From Mercurialis annua (lineage: Eukaryota > Streptophyta > Magnoliopsida > Malpighiales > Euphorbiaceae), in assembly GCF_937616625.2 (NCBI RefSeq), contig NC_065577.1:19109501-19173500 (forward strand): DNA of 64,000 nt, in the 5' to 3' direction. The notes under the pieces are model-generated. The model made no database searches, was not told the DNA's origin, and worked only from the letters and a program-made list of their open reading frames with translations. Position 1 is the first letter of the stretch; each line of letters opens with the position of its first letter. This document shows positions 12,734 to 24,783 of the stretch, one piece after another. The translations under genes and the position numbers were made by a program.

Positions 12734-15202
12734 TGTCACGACCCAATCTCAGGGCCGAGACCGGCGCTAGGTAATGGGAGTGGTTGCTCCGAAACCCGTA
12801 GCAAGCCTAAAAATGTAAAATAATTTTTCGCAAAACGTAAACGTCATGCATGACATACATAAACACGTGTTATGCAGAAGCACACATGCCAGACATACAT
12901 ATCCTCTGACAGTCACAATACGAAAACGCAGCTAGCGTAAAATATTAAAACATTAAAGTTATATTTACAGAAAACTATATATTATAGGCTGACTTGCAAA
13001 ACTCTTATCTACTGCAGCTCTAAGAGTAAAGTAATGTTTCTTTACATACTAAAAAATACAGACTTCTGAAAGTAGGATAGAAGTCCGTTGCTTCAAAGCG
13101 TCTTTAACCTGAAAGGAAATCTGTGAGGGGTCAGTATATTGGGATATACTGACTGAGTTCATACATTTACTAATAAGTATTCAAATAAAACATAAAACCG
13201 CAATCAATCATATGCAGCCAAGTACAGGATCCTATTGAAACCTTAATCCTCAAACATACTAATCATCAATCAAGCAACCCAATCATTATTATCATATTGC
13301 GAATCCAACTCGCTGGTGGCCCAGCCACTAGATACGGGGACTCCAGACTACACCATAGCCGAGTGCTCACTCGTATCAAAATCATAAACCCAATTGTAAA
13401 TTTCATAATCATCATCAGCTCCCAGCTGAGTTACATCAAAACTGGTGATCACGCAGTCCTACTGTCGCCCAATAGGTAGCACGTTCCATCGGATCAATAC
13501 TGGTTTCAAATCAAGCATATGCAATTCATAAAAACAATTCGCATCGCAATCATGTAAAACAAATATAAAACAGTATAAAATATTTGCTTAAATAAATACT
13601 ATAAAAGCAAATCGTATAAACTCACAGAAAACGCTTATCCAAAAATACGTCGGGGCTCTAGAACGTCAAGCTTCCCGAACTACTGGTCCAGCTGCTTCTT
13701 GCCTCGCCGGATCTAAAATAATTTTAAAACATTTGACTTGTATTAGAATCCTATTCTAAGTTTGACTCTAGACTCAAGACTCGACACACTGAACTTTTGT
13801 TAACCGTCGTGCTTCTCACGTAAATTCCGATAAACGGTATCTAACTCATTAACGGATCGTAAATCACTTTTAATTCAATCCTCTTTTAACCTCATTAGGT
13901 TAACATCTCTAATTAGTCGGTGATTAATTGAATATTAGCCCATTTCAAATCTCGATTTGCGCGTATATAATTTTCTCGAAAAAATCTAAGTCGATTGACG
14001 AAAACATTGTGCGTACGCGCGTCTGCCTGTGCGATTGCACAGGGGACTGTGCGTTCGCACATTCCTGGCAGACTGTGCGTTCGCACAGTTTGGCTGTGCG
14101 ACGCACAGCAACGAGCCTTCGCCCGGGAGTCGATTCCGACGAGCTTCAACGCGCCAAAACGCTCAAAACGTAACCAAAACGCTATTTCTAACTTCAAAAC
14201 ACCCAAATACGATCGTATAATCGAATAAACGATAAAATCGTTTCGTGGCCTAAAACTTTGAATCGATATAACTCAAAATATATCCGTTTAAACGATAAAA
14301 TGTCAAGCTTACCGTGATTCGCCTCGTGAATACGATCAATCCGAGCTATTAAACATAGGAAACGGACGAGAAACGGAAACCGCGCGACGAACCGTACGTT
14401 ATCGCCGTTTGAAAGAAATGAAACGAAGAAGGAGAAGAAGGATCTGGTTCCTTCTTTCTTTCATCTCAACTTTATATATATCCTGGCTAAAGTACGCTTT
14501 GGTCCTTGAAACTTTTCAAAAGTTTCAATTTAGTCCAAAACCTATTCGCGTCCAAATTTTAAACTGTCTCCGATCGACTTCAAACTTTTTCCATAAATAC
14601 TATAAATTATTTCGCGAACTTTGGCGAAATAAAATCCGTCACGAGATTTCTAATTTATTTTATATTAATTTCAGAAGTTAAATCCTCAAATCCCGCTAAA
14701 TGACTTATTAAAATTTATTATAAATTCCCGATATAATTAAATTAAGGGATAATTTCTAAAAAAATCACGAACTTTACACGAAGTTTCATTTTAATCATGA
14801 ACTTTAAAAGTTGTCATTTAAAGGCACGAACTTTCATTTTGTTTCAAATCTATCGCCAAAGTAAAATTCGATGTATTTTATCGAACCAAAAATTCCTAAT
14901 CCTATATACTATAACTAAAAGATAATAAGATTTAATGTCGATTTATAATTTGGGTCTTTCATTAATGATTTATTGAAGAATTTAGTCAACAAAAATACAC
15001 TGAAATGATAGATTTGAAACAAAATGAAAGTTCGTGCCTTTAATTGGCAACTTTTAAAGGTCGTGATTAAAATGAAACTTTGTGTAAAGTTCGTGATTTT
15101 TTTAGGAATTAATCCTTAAATTAAATTCTCCTTAATTTAATTTATCGGAAATCTCGACACGTGGCACGACGTAATAATCGTAAAATATTTTAGGTTATTA
15201 CA
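12734..15202 (-). repeat. 3' LTR of the chromovirus
   Basis: This copy is 2469 bp, against about 2160 bp for the 5' LTR; most of the difference is the MITE at 14746-15115. On the plus strand it runs from TGTCACGACCC to GGTTATTACA, so it has canonical TG...CA ends. It shares with the other LTR a short hairpin (13131-13152), a cluster of GTGCG hairpins (14027-14108) and a TATA-like motif (14471-14481, minus strand). Confidence 0.95.
14746..15115. mobile_element. Mutator-like MITE (370 bp) inserted in the 3' LTR
   Basis: Comparison with the empty site in the 5' LTR (22371-22390) shows a clean 370-bp insertion flanked by a 9-bp direct repeat, TTAAATTAA (14737-14745 and 15116-15124). The ends are inverted repeats of about 65 bp, starting GGGATAATTTCTAAAA and GGATTAATTCCTAAAA and continuing with ATCACGAACTTTACAC. 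Nine-base duplications with long terminal inverted repeats are typical of Mutator-like elements. It has no coding capacity, so it must have been moved by a transposase supplied elsewhere. It arrived after the retrotransposon. Confidence 0.9.
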
Positions 15203-18200
15203 TTCACCCCCCCTTAAAATAAATTCGTCCTCAAATTTAAAACTTAACCACATACCTTGAGTAAACAGATATGGGTATTTCTGCCTCATATCTTCTTCTG
15301 TCTCCCACGTGCATTCTTCTATAAATTGACTTCTCCATAGGACTTTCACCATCGGGATTCTCTTTGTTCGCAATTGTCGTATCTGCGTATCAACAATCTG
15401 CACTGGCCGTTCTTCATAAGTCAGTTCCTCGCTCACATCCACCACTTGCGGTTGAATTATTCGAGAAGGGTCTGGTACATATTTCCGAAGCATGGAAATA
15501 TGAAATACAGGATGAACTTGCGACATCTCTGATGGCAAATCCAGCTTATAAGCAACTGAGCCTATGCGTTCTACGATCTGGTAGGGTCCGATATATCTCG
15601 GAGCCAACTTACCCTTCTTTCCGAAACGAATAACTCCCTTCATCGGTGACACTTTGAGAAACACGTAATCTCTGATCTGAAATTTGATATCTTTCCTCTT
15701 GGGGTCCGCGTAACTCTTCTGTCAACTAGAATCAGTATTCAAACGCTGCTTTATCAACGGTACTTTTTCGGACGTAATATGGATAATCTCTGCTCCGGTG
15801 AGCTTCCGTTCGCCGACTTCATCCCAGCAAATAGGGGATCGACATTTACGCCCGTATAACGCTTCGTATGGAGCCATCTCGATGCTCGAATGATAGCTGT
15901 TGTTGTAGGCAAATTCGACTAGAGGTAGGTACGTATCCCAACTACCTCTGAAGTCTAATACGCATAGTCGAAGCATATTTTCTAATGTTTGAACCGTCCG
16001 TTCAGACTGGCCATCCGTCTGAGGATGAAACGCAGTGCTGAAATTCAATCGCGTTCCTAACGCGTCTTGTAAGCTTTTCCAGAAATGAGAGGTAAATACG
16101 GAACCTCTATCTGAAATGATTGACACGGGAACTCCGTGTAGACTCACGATCTTATCGATATAAATCTCTGCCAACATTGCTGTAGAATACGTCGTCTTGA
16201 TCGGAATGAAGTGCGCTGACTTCTTCAAACGATCCACGATTACCCAAATGGAATCAAAACCTTTCTGCGTCTTGGGCAATCCGACTACGAAATCCATCGT
16301 GATCTGCTCCCATTTCCACTCCGGGATGGGCAACGGCTGAAGAAATCCATAAGGCCGTTGATGCTCCAACTTGACTTGTTGACAAGTCGGGCATTTCGCC
16401 ACGAACTCTGCGATATCTTTCTTCATTCCGCTCCACCAATACGTTGATTTGATGTCGTGATACATCTTCGTGGAACCAGGATGAACGCCATACATCGTTC
16501 CATGAGTCTCTTCCATGATCTTCTGTCTCAAGTCTTCCACATCTGGAACGCACATTCTATTAACATACTTCAGCATTATATTGACGATACTGAAATCTTG
16601 ACTCTTTTCTTGTTGAACTTCCTCAATTAAATGCTTCAATTGAGGGTCGTCCGCTTGCAAGTCTTTGATCTGATCTATCAATGTCGATCGTATCGTTAGC
16701 TGAGCCATTAGGTTTTCGAGAGATGAAATCTCGAACTCAAACCCTTGGCCAAACATCTTATGAATCTCGTTGATTAATGGTCTCCGCCATGTCGTTGTAA
16801 CGTGCGCGAGACTTCCTGCTGACTTTCTGCTTAATGCATCTGCCACGACGTTGGCCTTGCCTGGATGGTATTGTATCGTGCAGTCGTAATCTTTTAATAA
16901 CTCCATCCATCTTCGCTGTCTGAGATTCAACTCTCGCTGGTCGAAAATATACTTGAGACTCTTATGATCCGTAAATATCTCGCACGTAGCGCCATATAAA
17001 TAATGTCTCCAGATTTTCAGCGCAAAAATCACTGCTGCTAATTCCAGATCATGCGTCGGGTAATTCGTCTCGTGCTTCTTAAGCTGTCGCGACGCGTACG
17101 CTATTACTCGACCATGTTGCATAAGGTCACATCCTAGTCCAACTCTTGACGCATCACAGTAAACTGTGAATCCTTCCGTTCCTTCTAGTAATGCTAGAAC
17201 TGGTGCCGTCGTCAGACACTCTTTCAGTTTCAGAAAACTGAGCTCACACTGATCCGTCCAGTTGAATTTTGCGTTCTTCTGAGTTAGCTTCGTCAAAGGT
17301 ACAGCGATCTTCGAAAAGTCCTGTACAAATCGTCTGTAATATCCCGCTAAACCAAGGAAACTTCTAACTTCCGTAACTGATTCAGGCCGTTTCCATTCTA
17401 TCACAGCTTCAATCTTCTTTGGGTCAAATTTAATGCCACTTTGTGACACTACATGACCTAAGAAAGCCACTTCCGTTAACCAAAATTCACATTTAGAGAA
17501 TTTGGCGTAAAGCTGGTGCTCTCTTAACGTCTGTAGTACTATCCGCAAATGTTGAGCGTGCTCTTCTTCTAAACGTGAAAAGATCAAAATATCGTCGATA
17601 AATACGATCACGAACTGATCCAAGTACGGTTTGAATATTCTATTCATCAAGTCCATGAAGGCTGCCGGGGCGTTCGCCAATCCGAATGACACAGCGAGGA
17701 ACTCGTAATGTCCGTATCGAGTTCGAAAGGCAGTCTTTTGAATATCCTTGTCGCGAATCTTCAGCTGATGATAGCCTGATCTCAGGTCAATCTTGGAGAA
17801 GTACTTCGCTCCTTGTAACTGGTCGAACAAATCGTCGATTCTAGGTAACGGATACTTATTCTTAATCGTTACCTTGTTCAGCTGTCGATAATCGATACAT
17901 AATCGAAGCGATCCATCCTTCTTTTTCACGAATAGCACTGGTGCACCCCACGGGGATACACTAGGTCTGATGAAACCACGATCAAACAATTCTTCTAGTT
18001 GATCCTTAAGTTCTTTGAGCTCTGCTGGCGCCATCCGATAAGGGGGTATCGATATTGGCTTCGTACCAGGAGCCAATTCGATACAAAGCTCAATCTCACG
18101 ATCTGTGGGTAATCCAGGTAATTCCTCTTGAAAAACGTCTGAATATTCTGAAACCACTGGTACGTCGCTTAAGTTTACGCTTTTCTTTTCCACGTCTTGT

Positions 18201-20035
18201 ACTATCGCTAAGAATCCTTGACATCCCTTCTTTAACATGCGACAAGCTTTAATAGCTGAAATGAAACTCGTAGGAGATTCCATCTTGTCACCCTGAATCG
18301 AAACCGCTTCAATTCCAGGCTTGTTTAATGTCGTCGTCTTCTTCCGGCAATCCACATTGGCGTAGTGCTGAGCTAGCCAATCCATTCCTAATATAACGTC
18401 AAAAGCTAATACCTCAAGTAAGATCAAGTCGACTAACAAATCTCATCCTTGAACTATCACGGGACAAGACGGATAAACAATACTAATTTCCACACTCTCT
18501 CCGACTGGGGTAGCTACGGACAAGGGATTCTTAAGATACGCTTGTTGCACTCCTAAATTACTAGCGAAACTAGGCGAAACAAACGAATGCGTAGCGCCCG
18601 GATCAAATAAAATTAGTGCGTCTTGAGAAGCGATAGGAAAGGTACCTTGCACCACAGCATTGGAAGCCTGAGCCTCCTGAGGATTCAGTGCAAAGAACCT
18701 GGCTTGACTCCCGCCAGCCTGCGAAGTCTGGCCAGTACCACGTCCTCCGCCATTTCTGCCTCCTCGATTTGCGTAACCACGGCCTCTCTGGCCCGTGAAG
18801 GTACTTCCTGTCTGATCGTATCCTGATGCTGCCTGCTGTGCAGTACTCTGCTGCTGATAAGAAGGCTACATCACAGTAGTCATCGAATCCTGGGGCATCT
18901 GCCTCGGACAATCTCTAGCAAAATGGCCCTATTGACCACAGTTGAAACATGCTCCACTAGCAATGTAGCACGCGCCGTAGTGCCTTCTATTACAGTTCAG
19001 ACATAATGGCACTCCACCTCCCATATCACTCATCGATCAGGCACTAATTCCGGTGCCTGAAGTACTGACTCTGGTTCCATACCGAGCTTTCTTATTTCTT
19101 TGCTGCCGTGATGGGGGTCGAGAATAACTCCTAACAGATGATTGGGTAGGTGCGCTCTGTACGCTGCGGAACACATCATTCCTCACAGGTGCAACATTGG
19201 AAGGATCAGGAATCTTTCCAAAACGGATCAGAGAAATTTGCATCTGCCTAGCGCTATCGATCAATTGCACTAGGGTTCTTCCGATATCAGACGTCAGACT
19301 CACAAATTCAGCTCCTAGACCCTCTACAAACCTTGATTTCACTCTGGCTGGGTCCGTAGTCAAGTCTGGTGCAAACCTACTCACTCTGGTAAACTCCGTC
19401 ACATACTCTTGCACAGACCGATTGCCTCTACTTAGGGTCAACCATTGACTACGATAACTCTCCGTCACCGCATATGGTAAAAAGTATTCCCTAAAGTGGT
19501 TTGCAAATTCAGCCCAGGTCATAGTATCCATGGTTGGCTGAATGTGCTGCTGAAACCAATCTTTCGCGGGTCCTTTCATTGACATTTCCACCGTAATGAT
19601 GGTCTGTCTCTCATTAGCTTGCAGGCGTCGAGCGTTACGTTCTACTTCTTCGAGGAAATCGAGAGCATCGCCTGAGCCGTCAAACTTAGTTGGCTTAAGG
19701 CGCATATAAGCCAAGACGATATCTCGATCAGTGAAAGCAACATTACATAGCTGCTGTTGCTGCAGTTGTTCACGATGCATGTTCTGCACCTCAGCCTGAT
19801 TAGCTTGCATAGCTGCAATTCCAGTAAGAAACTGGTTCAAATCAAAACCCACAACATTAGGTTGCTGGGCTTGCGCTTGCACTCCAGGTGCCTGCGCTTG
19901 GGCCTCTTGGCCACCACCTCCTCCACCCTGAACAGAAGACTCATCTTGAGCTTCTAGATGGACGTCATGCGCCCCTTCTATAATGTTTCGTGCTGCAGCG
20001 GCAGCTCGCTCTACTTCTTGTCGTTGGTCAGACAT
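15137..20035 (-). pseudogene. gag-pol: gag-pol polyprotein of the chromovirus (five stops, no frameshift)
   Basis: One frame of 1633 codons runs from the ATG at 20035 (MSDQRQEVERAA) to 15137. In order: Retrotrans_gag (about 19290-19650); two cysteine-rich knuckles (CLNCNRRHYGAC, then CFNCGQ-stop-GHFARDC, about 18905-18990); protease (FDPGATHSF, about 18583-18607); RT (FIDDILIFS, about 17585); RNase H (VYCDAS, DLELAAV, FTDHKSL, VADALSR); integrase with zinc-binding HPGSTKMY and CPTC and catalytic MDF, SDRG and GQSERTVQ; and a chromodomain-like tail (VLWRSQFIEECTWETEEDMRQ). Stops are at 19037 (TGA), 18929 (TAG), 18866 (TAG), 18443 (TGA) and 15722 (TGA). The protease active site reads Asp-Pro-Gly instead of Asp-Ser/Thr-Gly. 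The C terminus reads through the polypurine tract into the LTR, as in related elements. The protein would copy and integrate the element, but this copy is dead. Confidence 0.95.
15203..15219 (-). promoter_or_regulatory. Polypurine tract of the chromovirus
   Basis: On the minus strand, TTTTAAGGGGGGGTGAA lies directly before the 3' LTR start (TGTAATAACC). This is the expected position and composition for the plus-strand DNA primer of reverse transcription. The pol frame reads across it. Confidence 0.9.
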
Positions 20036-20282
20036 CCTGACCAAGACAAACAGCGTTACTTAGCCACATAATCGCATATTTTTGCAAATGCATATCGTAT
20101 TAAACACGCATCTCATCACATGCGAACACATACGTAAGACAGACTCACATCCTAGAGGGAAAGCTGAAAGTTTGAATATCAAACGAATACTTAATAAAGA
20201 CAAAACTCGAGTCTTATGTGTTGTAGTAGAATCCTAGGAAAATCAATCACTCTTCTGACATAAGCAATGGTAACTGGACCAT

Positions 20283-20294
20283 GCTCTGATACCA
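20283..20294 (-). promoter_or_regulatory. Primer-binding site, initiator tRNA-Met
   Basis: On the minus strand TGGTATCAGAGC lies four bases inside the 5' LTR end. This matches the 3' end complement of plant initiator tRNA-Met, the usual primer of Ty3/gypsy chromoviruses. Confidence 0.95.
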
Positions 20295-21600
20295 ACATTG
20301 TCACGACCCAATCTCAGGGCCGAGACCGGCGCTAGGGAATGGGAGTGGTTGCTCCAAAACCCGTAGCAAGCCTAAAAATGTAAAATAATTTTTCGCGAAA
20401 CGTAAACGTCATGCATGACTTACATAAACACGTGTTATGCAGAAGCACACATGCCAGGCACACATATCCTCTGGCAGTCACAATACGAAAACGCAGCTAG
20501 CGTAAAACATTTAAAACTTGAAAACATTAAAGTTATATTTATTGAAAACTATATATTACAGGTTGAATTGCAAAACTCTTATCTACTGCAGCTCTAAGAG
20601 TAAAGTAATGTTTCTTTACATACTCAAAAATACAGACTTCTGAAAGTAGGATAGAAGTCCGTTGCTTCAAAGCGTCATTAACCTGAAAGGAAATCTGTGA
20701 GGGGTTAGTATATTGGGATATACTGAGTGAGTTCATATATTTACTAATAAGTATTCTAATAAAACATAAAACCGCAATCAATCATATGCAGCCAAGTACA
20801 GGATCCGATTGAAACCTTGATCCTCAAACATATTAATCATCAATCAAGCAACATAATCATTATTATCATATTGCGAGTCCAACTCGCTGGTGGCCCAGGC
20901 AATAGATACGGGGACTCCAGACTACACCGTAGCCGAGTGCTCACTCGTATCAAAATCATAAACCTAATCGTAAATTTCATAATCATCATCAGCTCCCAAC
21001 TGAGTCACATCAAAACTGGTGATCATGCAGTCCTATTGTCGCCCAATAGGTAGCACGTTCCATCGGATCAATACTGGTTTTAAATCAAGCATATGCAATT
21101 CATAAAAAGAATTCGCATCGCAATCATGTAAAACAAATATAAAGCAGTATAAAATATTTGCTTAAATAAATACTTTAAAAGAAAATCGTATAAACTCACA
21201 GAAAACGCTTACCCAAAAATACGTCGAGGGTCTAGAACGTCAAACTTCCCGAACTACTGGTCCAGCTGCTTCTTGCCTCGCCGGATCTAAAATAATTTTA
21301 AAACATTTGACTTGTATTAGAATCCTATTCTAAGATTGACTCTAGACTCGAGACTCGACACACTGAACTTTTGTTAACCGTCGTGCTTCTCATGTAAATT
21401 CGGATAAACGGTATCTAACTCATTAAAGGATCGTAAATCACTTTTAATTCAATCCTCTTTTAACCTCATTAGGTTAACATCTCTAATTAGTCGGTGATTA
21501 ATTGAATATTAGCCCATTTTAAATCTCGATTTGCGCGTATATAATTTTCTCGAAAAAATCTAAGTCGATTGACGAAAACATTATGCGTACGCGCGTCTGC

Positions 21601-21740
21601 CTGTGCGATTGCACAGGGGACTGTGCGTCCGCACGGTGTGACTGTGCGTCCGCACGGTGTGACTGTGCGTCCGCACGGTCATCTGACTGTGCGTTCGCAC
21701 AGTCCTGCTGTGCGTTCGCACAGTTCGGCTGTACAACACA
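21601..21740 (-). repeat. Array of about seven short GTGCG hairpins in the LTR leader
   Basis: Units of the form CTGTGCG-NN-CGCACAG follow each other about every 21 bases (21601, 21621, 21642, 21663, 21687, 21708 and a decayed unit at 21729). Each is a small inverted repeat with a 2-base loop. The 3' LTR has only four units (14027-14108), and the related truncated LTR has about three (23592-23652). Unit number therefore varies while the fold stays. In the transcript the array would lie a few hundred bases after the start. Function unknown. Confidence 0.8.
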
Positions 21741-22105
21741 CAGCCATGAGCCTTCGCCCGGGAGTCGATTACGACGAGCTTCAACGCGCCAAAACGCTCA
21801 AAACGTAACCAAAACGCTATTTCTAACTTGAAAACACCCAAATACGATCCTATAATCGAATAAACGATAAAATCGTTTCGTGGCCTAAAACTTTGAATCG
21901 ATATAACTCAAAATATATCCATTTAAACGATAAAACGTCAAGTTTACCGTGATTCGCCTCGTGAATACGATCAATTCGAGCTATTAAACGTCGGAAACGG
22001 ACGAGAAACGGAAACCGCGCGACGAACTGTACGTTATCGCCGTTTGAAAGAAATGAAACGAAGAAGGAGAAGAAGGATCTGGTTCCTTCTTTCTTTCATC
22101 TCAAC

Positions 22106-22116
22106 TTTATATATAT
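22106..22116 (-). promoter_or_regulatory. TATA box of the chromovirus LTR promoter
   Basis: On the minus strand the motif reads ATATATATAAA, about 340 bases inside the LTR start. The same motif is kept in the 3' LTR at 14471-14481. It is the only good TATA candidate in the U3 part. Confidence 0.6.
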
Positions 22117-22457
22117 CCTGGCTAAAGTACGCTTTGGTCCTTGAAACTTTTCAAAAGTTTCAATTTAGTCCAAAACCTATTCGCGTCCAAATTTTAAACA
22201 GTCTCCGATCGACTTCAAACTTTTACCATAAATACTATAAATTATTTCGCGGACTTTGGCGAAATAAAATCCGTCACGGGATTAATAATTTATTTTATAT
22301 TAATTTCAGAAGTTAAATCATCAAATCCCGCTAAATGACTTATTAAAATTTATTCTAAATTCCCGATATAATTAAATTAAATTCTCCTTAATTTAATTTA
22401 TCGGAAATCTCGACACGTGGCACGACGCAATTATCTTAAAATATTTTGGGGTATTAC

Positions 22458-24783
22458 GTGGCTCGACTGACCTTAAAGCTCGTTTCCTAAAAATAGGGAA
22501 ACAGCAACGGGGTCAGAAATATAAATATTTCTGAGTGAGTAGACATTACCAATGCATCCATCCATATGAAACCCTAATCCATAACTGTCCTAACGGACAC
22601 ACTCTCGTCACGAGCTTATAGACAACAAACGAAGGACCGTGACCTGAGTCATTGCTGTCCAATTCTATATCTCTGGTACATGGACCGTAATCATGAAATT
22701 GCCATCGCGGTTTAACCCGCGACCGTAACTGTATTACTGTCGTCTCAGGATTTACCCGTTAAGTCAGGGCATTTACTTTTCCAATGACTTACATGACAGA
22801 CATACCTCTATACCTCGACAGAAGTACATCTAGAAATCGGTGTCGGTGATTACGCAGCCCTATTGCCGCCCAATAGGTAGCTCGTTCCAATGGACCTCTC
22901 GCGGCTAGTTTATACTACTGCGATTTATGGATTTAAAATAATTTAATACATATATTTAAAGGTAAACACGTAAACTCACAGTACTGCTAAGTTACTACTT
23001 AGCACCGTCGTGTGCGTGACAGACTCCCTGGAGTCCTTATCTGACTGCTGGATAGCTAGTCGGATCAAACAAACAAAACACATAAGGAAACACATCAATA
23101 CCTATTTCTGATATAAACATCTAGGTCTAGCAGCCTAGGTTTAATCTAGCATATAACACATAGCACGTATTGTCTCTTTCTTTTTAAAACCATTTGAACA
23201 GTTTTCATCTCAAGAAAACAATTAGACTTTGCTCTAGAAGTCCTTTTAGGCATAACAATACCTAAATAAAATCATGTAATAGTATAGACTTGATTGTCAA
23301 AACAATTCATAGTCGTATACTAATTATTTAGCAAAGCCGATTGTTAAATCTTTTAAACTGGTTAAACGTCGACTTTAACTCTTTTAAAGTCTTTTTTAAA
23401 CGTTTACCTTTACTTTTTCAAAATATCATATTAAAACACCTAACTTTAGGTTTAAAAACATTTATTTAAAATGTTTTAGATTCGGTCGGAATACACGTTG
23501 AGTTACTAGGCGAAAATATCTTATAATCGCCCCTCGAAAGTCCGCCGAAAAAGTACGGAATAATCCTTGAAAAAGTCCTGTTGGCAAGCCAATGTGCGTT
23601 CGCACGTGGCTGGCTGTGCGTTTGCACAGCAACTTGCTGTGCGGGCGCACAGCAAGTCAGCCCCGGGAATTTGATTCCCGGGCTGTTCCGACATGCTCCT
23701 TTTTCTAAAAATGCCAAAAACGCCCTACTACACGTACACAAAATCCAAACGTAATTCGAACGTATAAATCGATCGTTTGATACGGTAACCGTTTATAAAC
23801 GAATATATATTCAAAATATATCGAAATATATTAAAAGAAACTTTTAATACAGGTTTAATATCTCGATTATTTGAGTAATCGTCGAAGAAACGGAGCTAAA
23901 ATCGAGAAACGGATGAAACAGATCGTAACCTACCTCGTCGCACGTCTGGAGAGGAAGCAGGTGAAGCTTTCTTTTTGTTTTGATAAAATGTGTTCTGATG
24001 CTTATTTACATCAAAATGAAATGTTTATATAAGTTTGGCTAATTTATCACTTTAACTCAAATTCTTAAATAATCGTCCTAGTTTAAACAGAAACGACTTC
24101 CGAATTTCGTGAAAATTTACCCAAAAATCTAATAAAATATAAAAAGAATAAAAATATAATTTTTATTCTTATCCGACATATATTTTATTTTTAATGAATT
24201 CCGAAAGATTTATTAGGTCCAAATCAGTCACACTTGATTAAACTTTCTACGTCCAAATTTCATGAAATTTTGACAATAGTTTCGTCAAATTATTTCGGGA
24301 ATAATGACACCAAAATTAATCGCTCCGGACTAATAAATTGTTTTATTTCAATTTGAACTAACGAATAATACTTAATTAGTTTATAACTAAAACTAATTAA
24401 AGTAAAGAATCCAAGGACTAAAGGAAGCATTTTTCCTTACCTTTATATTAACTTATATTCGTTAATAACACGTCGAGACTTTCAAATTTTGACATATTAA
24501 TTTCGGGGTTTTATCTGAAATATTAAACTCTCCAATTAGAGTGGTATATTGACATATTAATTATCAATATATTTTTATCTTATGACTCCATTCGTATTTT
24601 CTGTTATATTAATCACTTTCATATCCCTTTATTAAATTTTAAATCCTCGATTTAAATTTAAAACTATTATTATTACTATATACTTTTAGGGATACTTATA
24701 AATTAAATTTATGCTTAAATTTAATTTACAAATTCCCGGCTAATAAAAGGTTTACACGTGACTTATAAAAATACGGGTATTAT
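22458..24783 (-). repeat. Remainder of the truncated gypsy element's 5' LTR
   Basis: This continues the LTR interrupted at 12733; with 12044-12733 it makes about 3.0 kb. It shares landmarks with the younger LTR: a perfect hairpin after GGGG (22513-22534), GTGCG hairpins (23592-23652), and a minus-strand TATA-like motif CTTATATAAA (24024-24033). A further inverted repeat, CCCGGGAA/TTCCCGGG, lies at 23662-23682. The outer edge, GGGTATTATA, is a decayed LTR terminus. No gene is visible. Confidence 0.7.

Larger units (their letters stand above)
12734..22457 (-). mobile_element. Complete Ty3/gypsy chromovirus, Tekay/Del type
   Basis: This 9.7-kb LTR retrotransposon lies on the minus strand. It has a 5' LTR (20299-22457), an initiator tRNA-Met primer-binding site, one gag-pol frame, a polypurine tract and a 3' LTR (12734-15202). 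Domain order is gag, zinc knuckles, protease, RT, RNase H, integrase, chromodomain, which is Ty3/gypsy order; the C-terminal chromodomain block places it among chromoviruses, nearest Tekay/Del. It is inserted in the LTR of a related element. No clear 5-bp target duplication remains (GTTTT at left, GTGGC or TGGCT at right), and the outermost LTR base at 22458 differs from the expected terminus. The LTRs differ by several percent, so the insertion is not recent. Gag-pol carries five stops, so it is not autonomous now. Confidence 0.95.
20299..22457 (-). repeat. 5' LTR of the chromovirus
   Basis: This LTR of about 2160 bp drives the element on the minus strand. The plus-strand left edge is TGTCACGACCC; the right edge ends GGTATTAC, with the expected final A replaced. 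A TATA-like motif lies at 22106-22116, so U3 is about 22120-22457 and the remainder is transcribed leader. The leader holds a GTGCG hairpin array (21601-21740) and a 22-base hairpin (20705-20726). It lacks the MITE found in the other LTR. Confidence 0.94.

Noticed and set aside
13913..14206. Minus-strand frame across the GTGCG hairpins, also at 21581-21841
   Set aside because: The frame is produced by the repeat (TVRTHS period) and differs in length with hairpin number between the two LTRs.
16254..16553. Second minus-strand frame within pol
   Set aside because: It overlaps the integrase coding sequence in another frame and has no features of its own.
22044..22316. Basic 90-codon frame in the 5' LTR, also at 14409-14681 in the 3' LTR
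   Set aside because: It lies on the strand opposite to the element, across its U3 and TATA motif. Its presence in both copies only reflects LTR duplication.
12729..22463. Target-site duplication of the chromovirus
   Set aside because: Flanking five-base words (GTTTT and GTGGC or TGGCT) do not match, so I do not report one.
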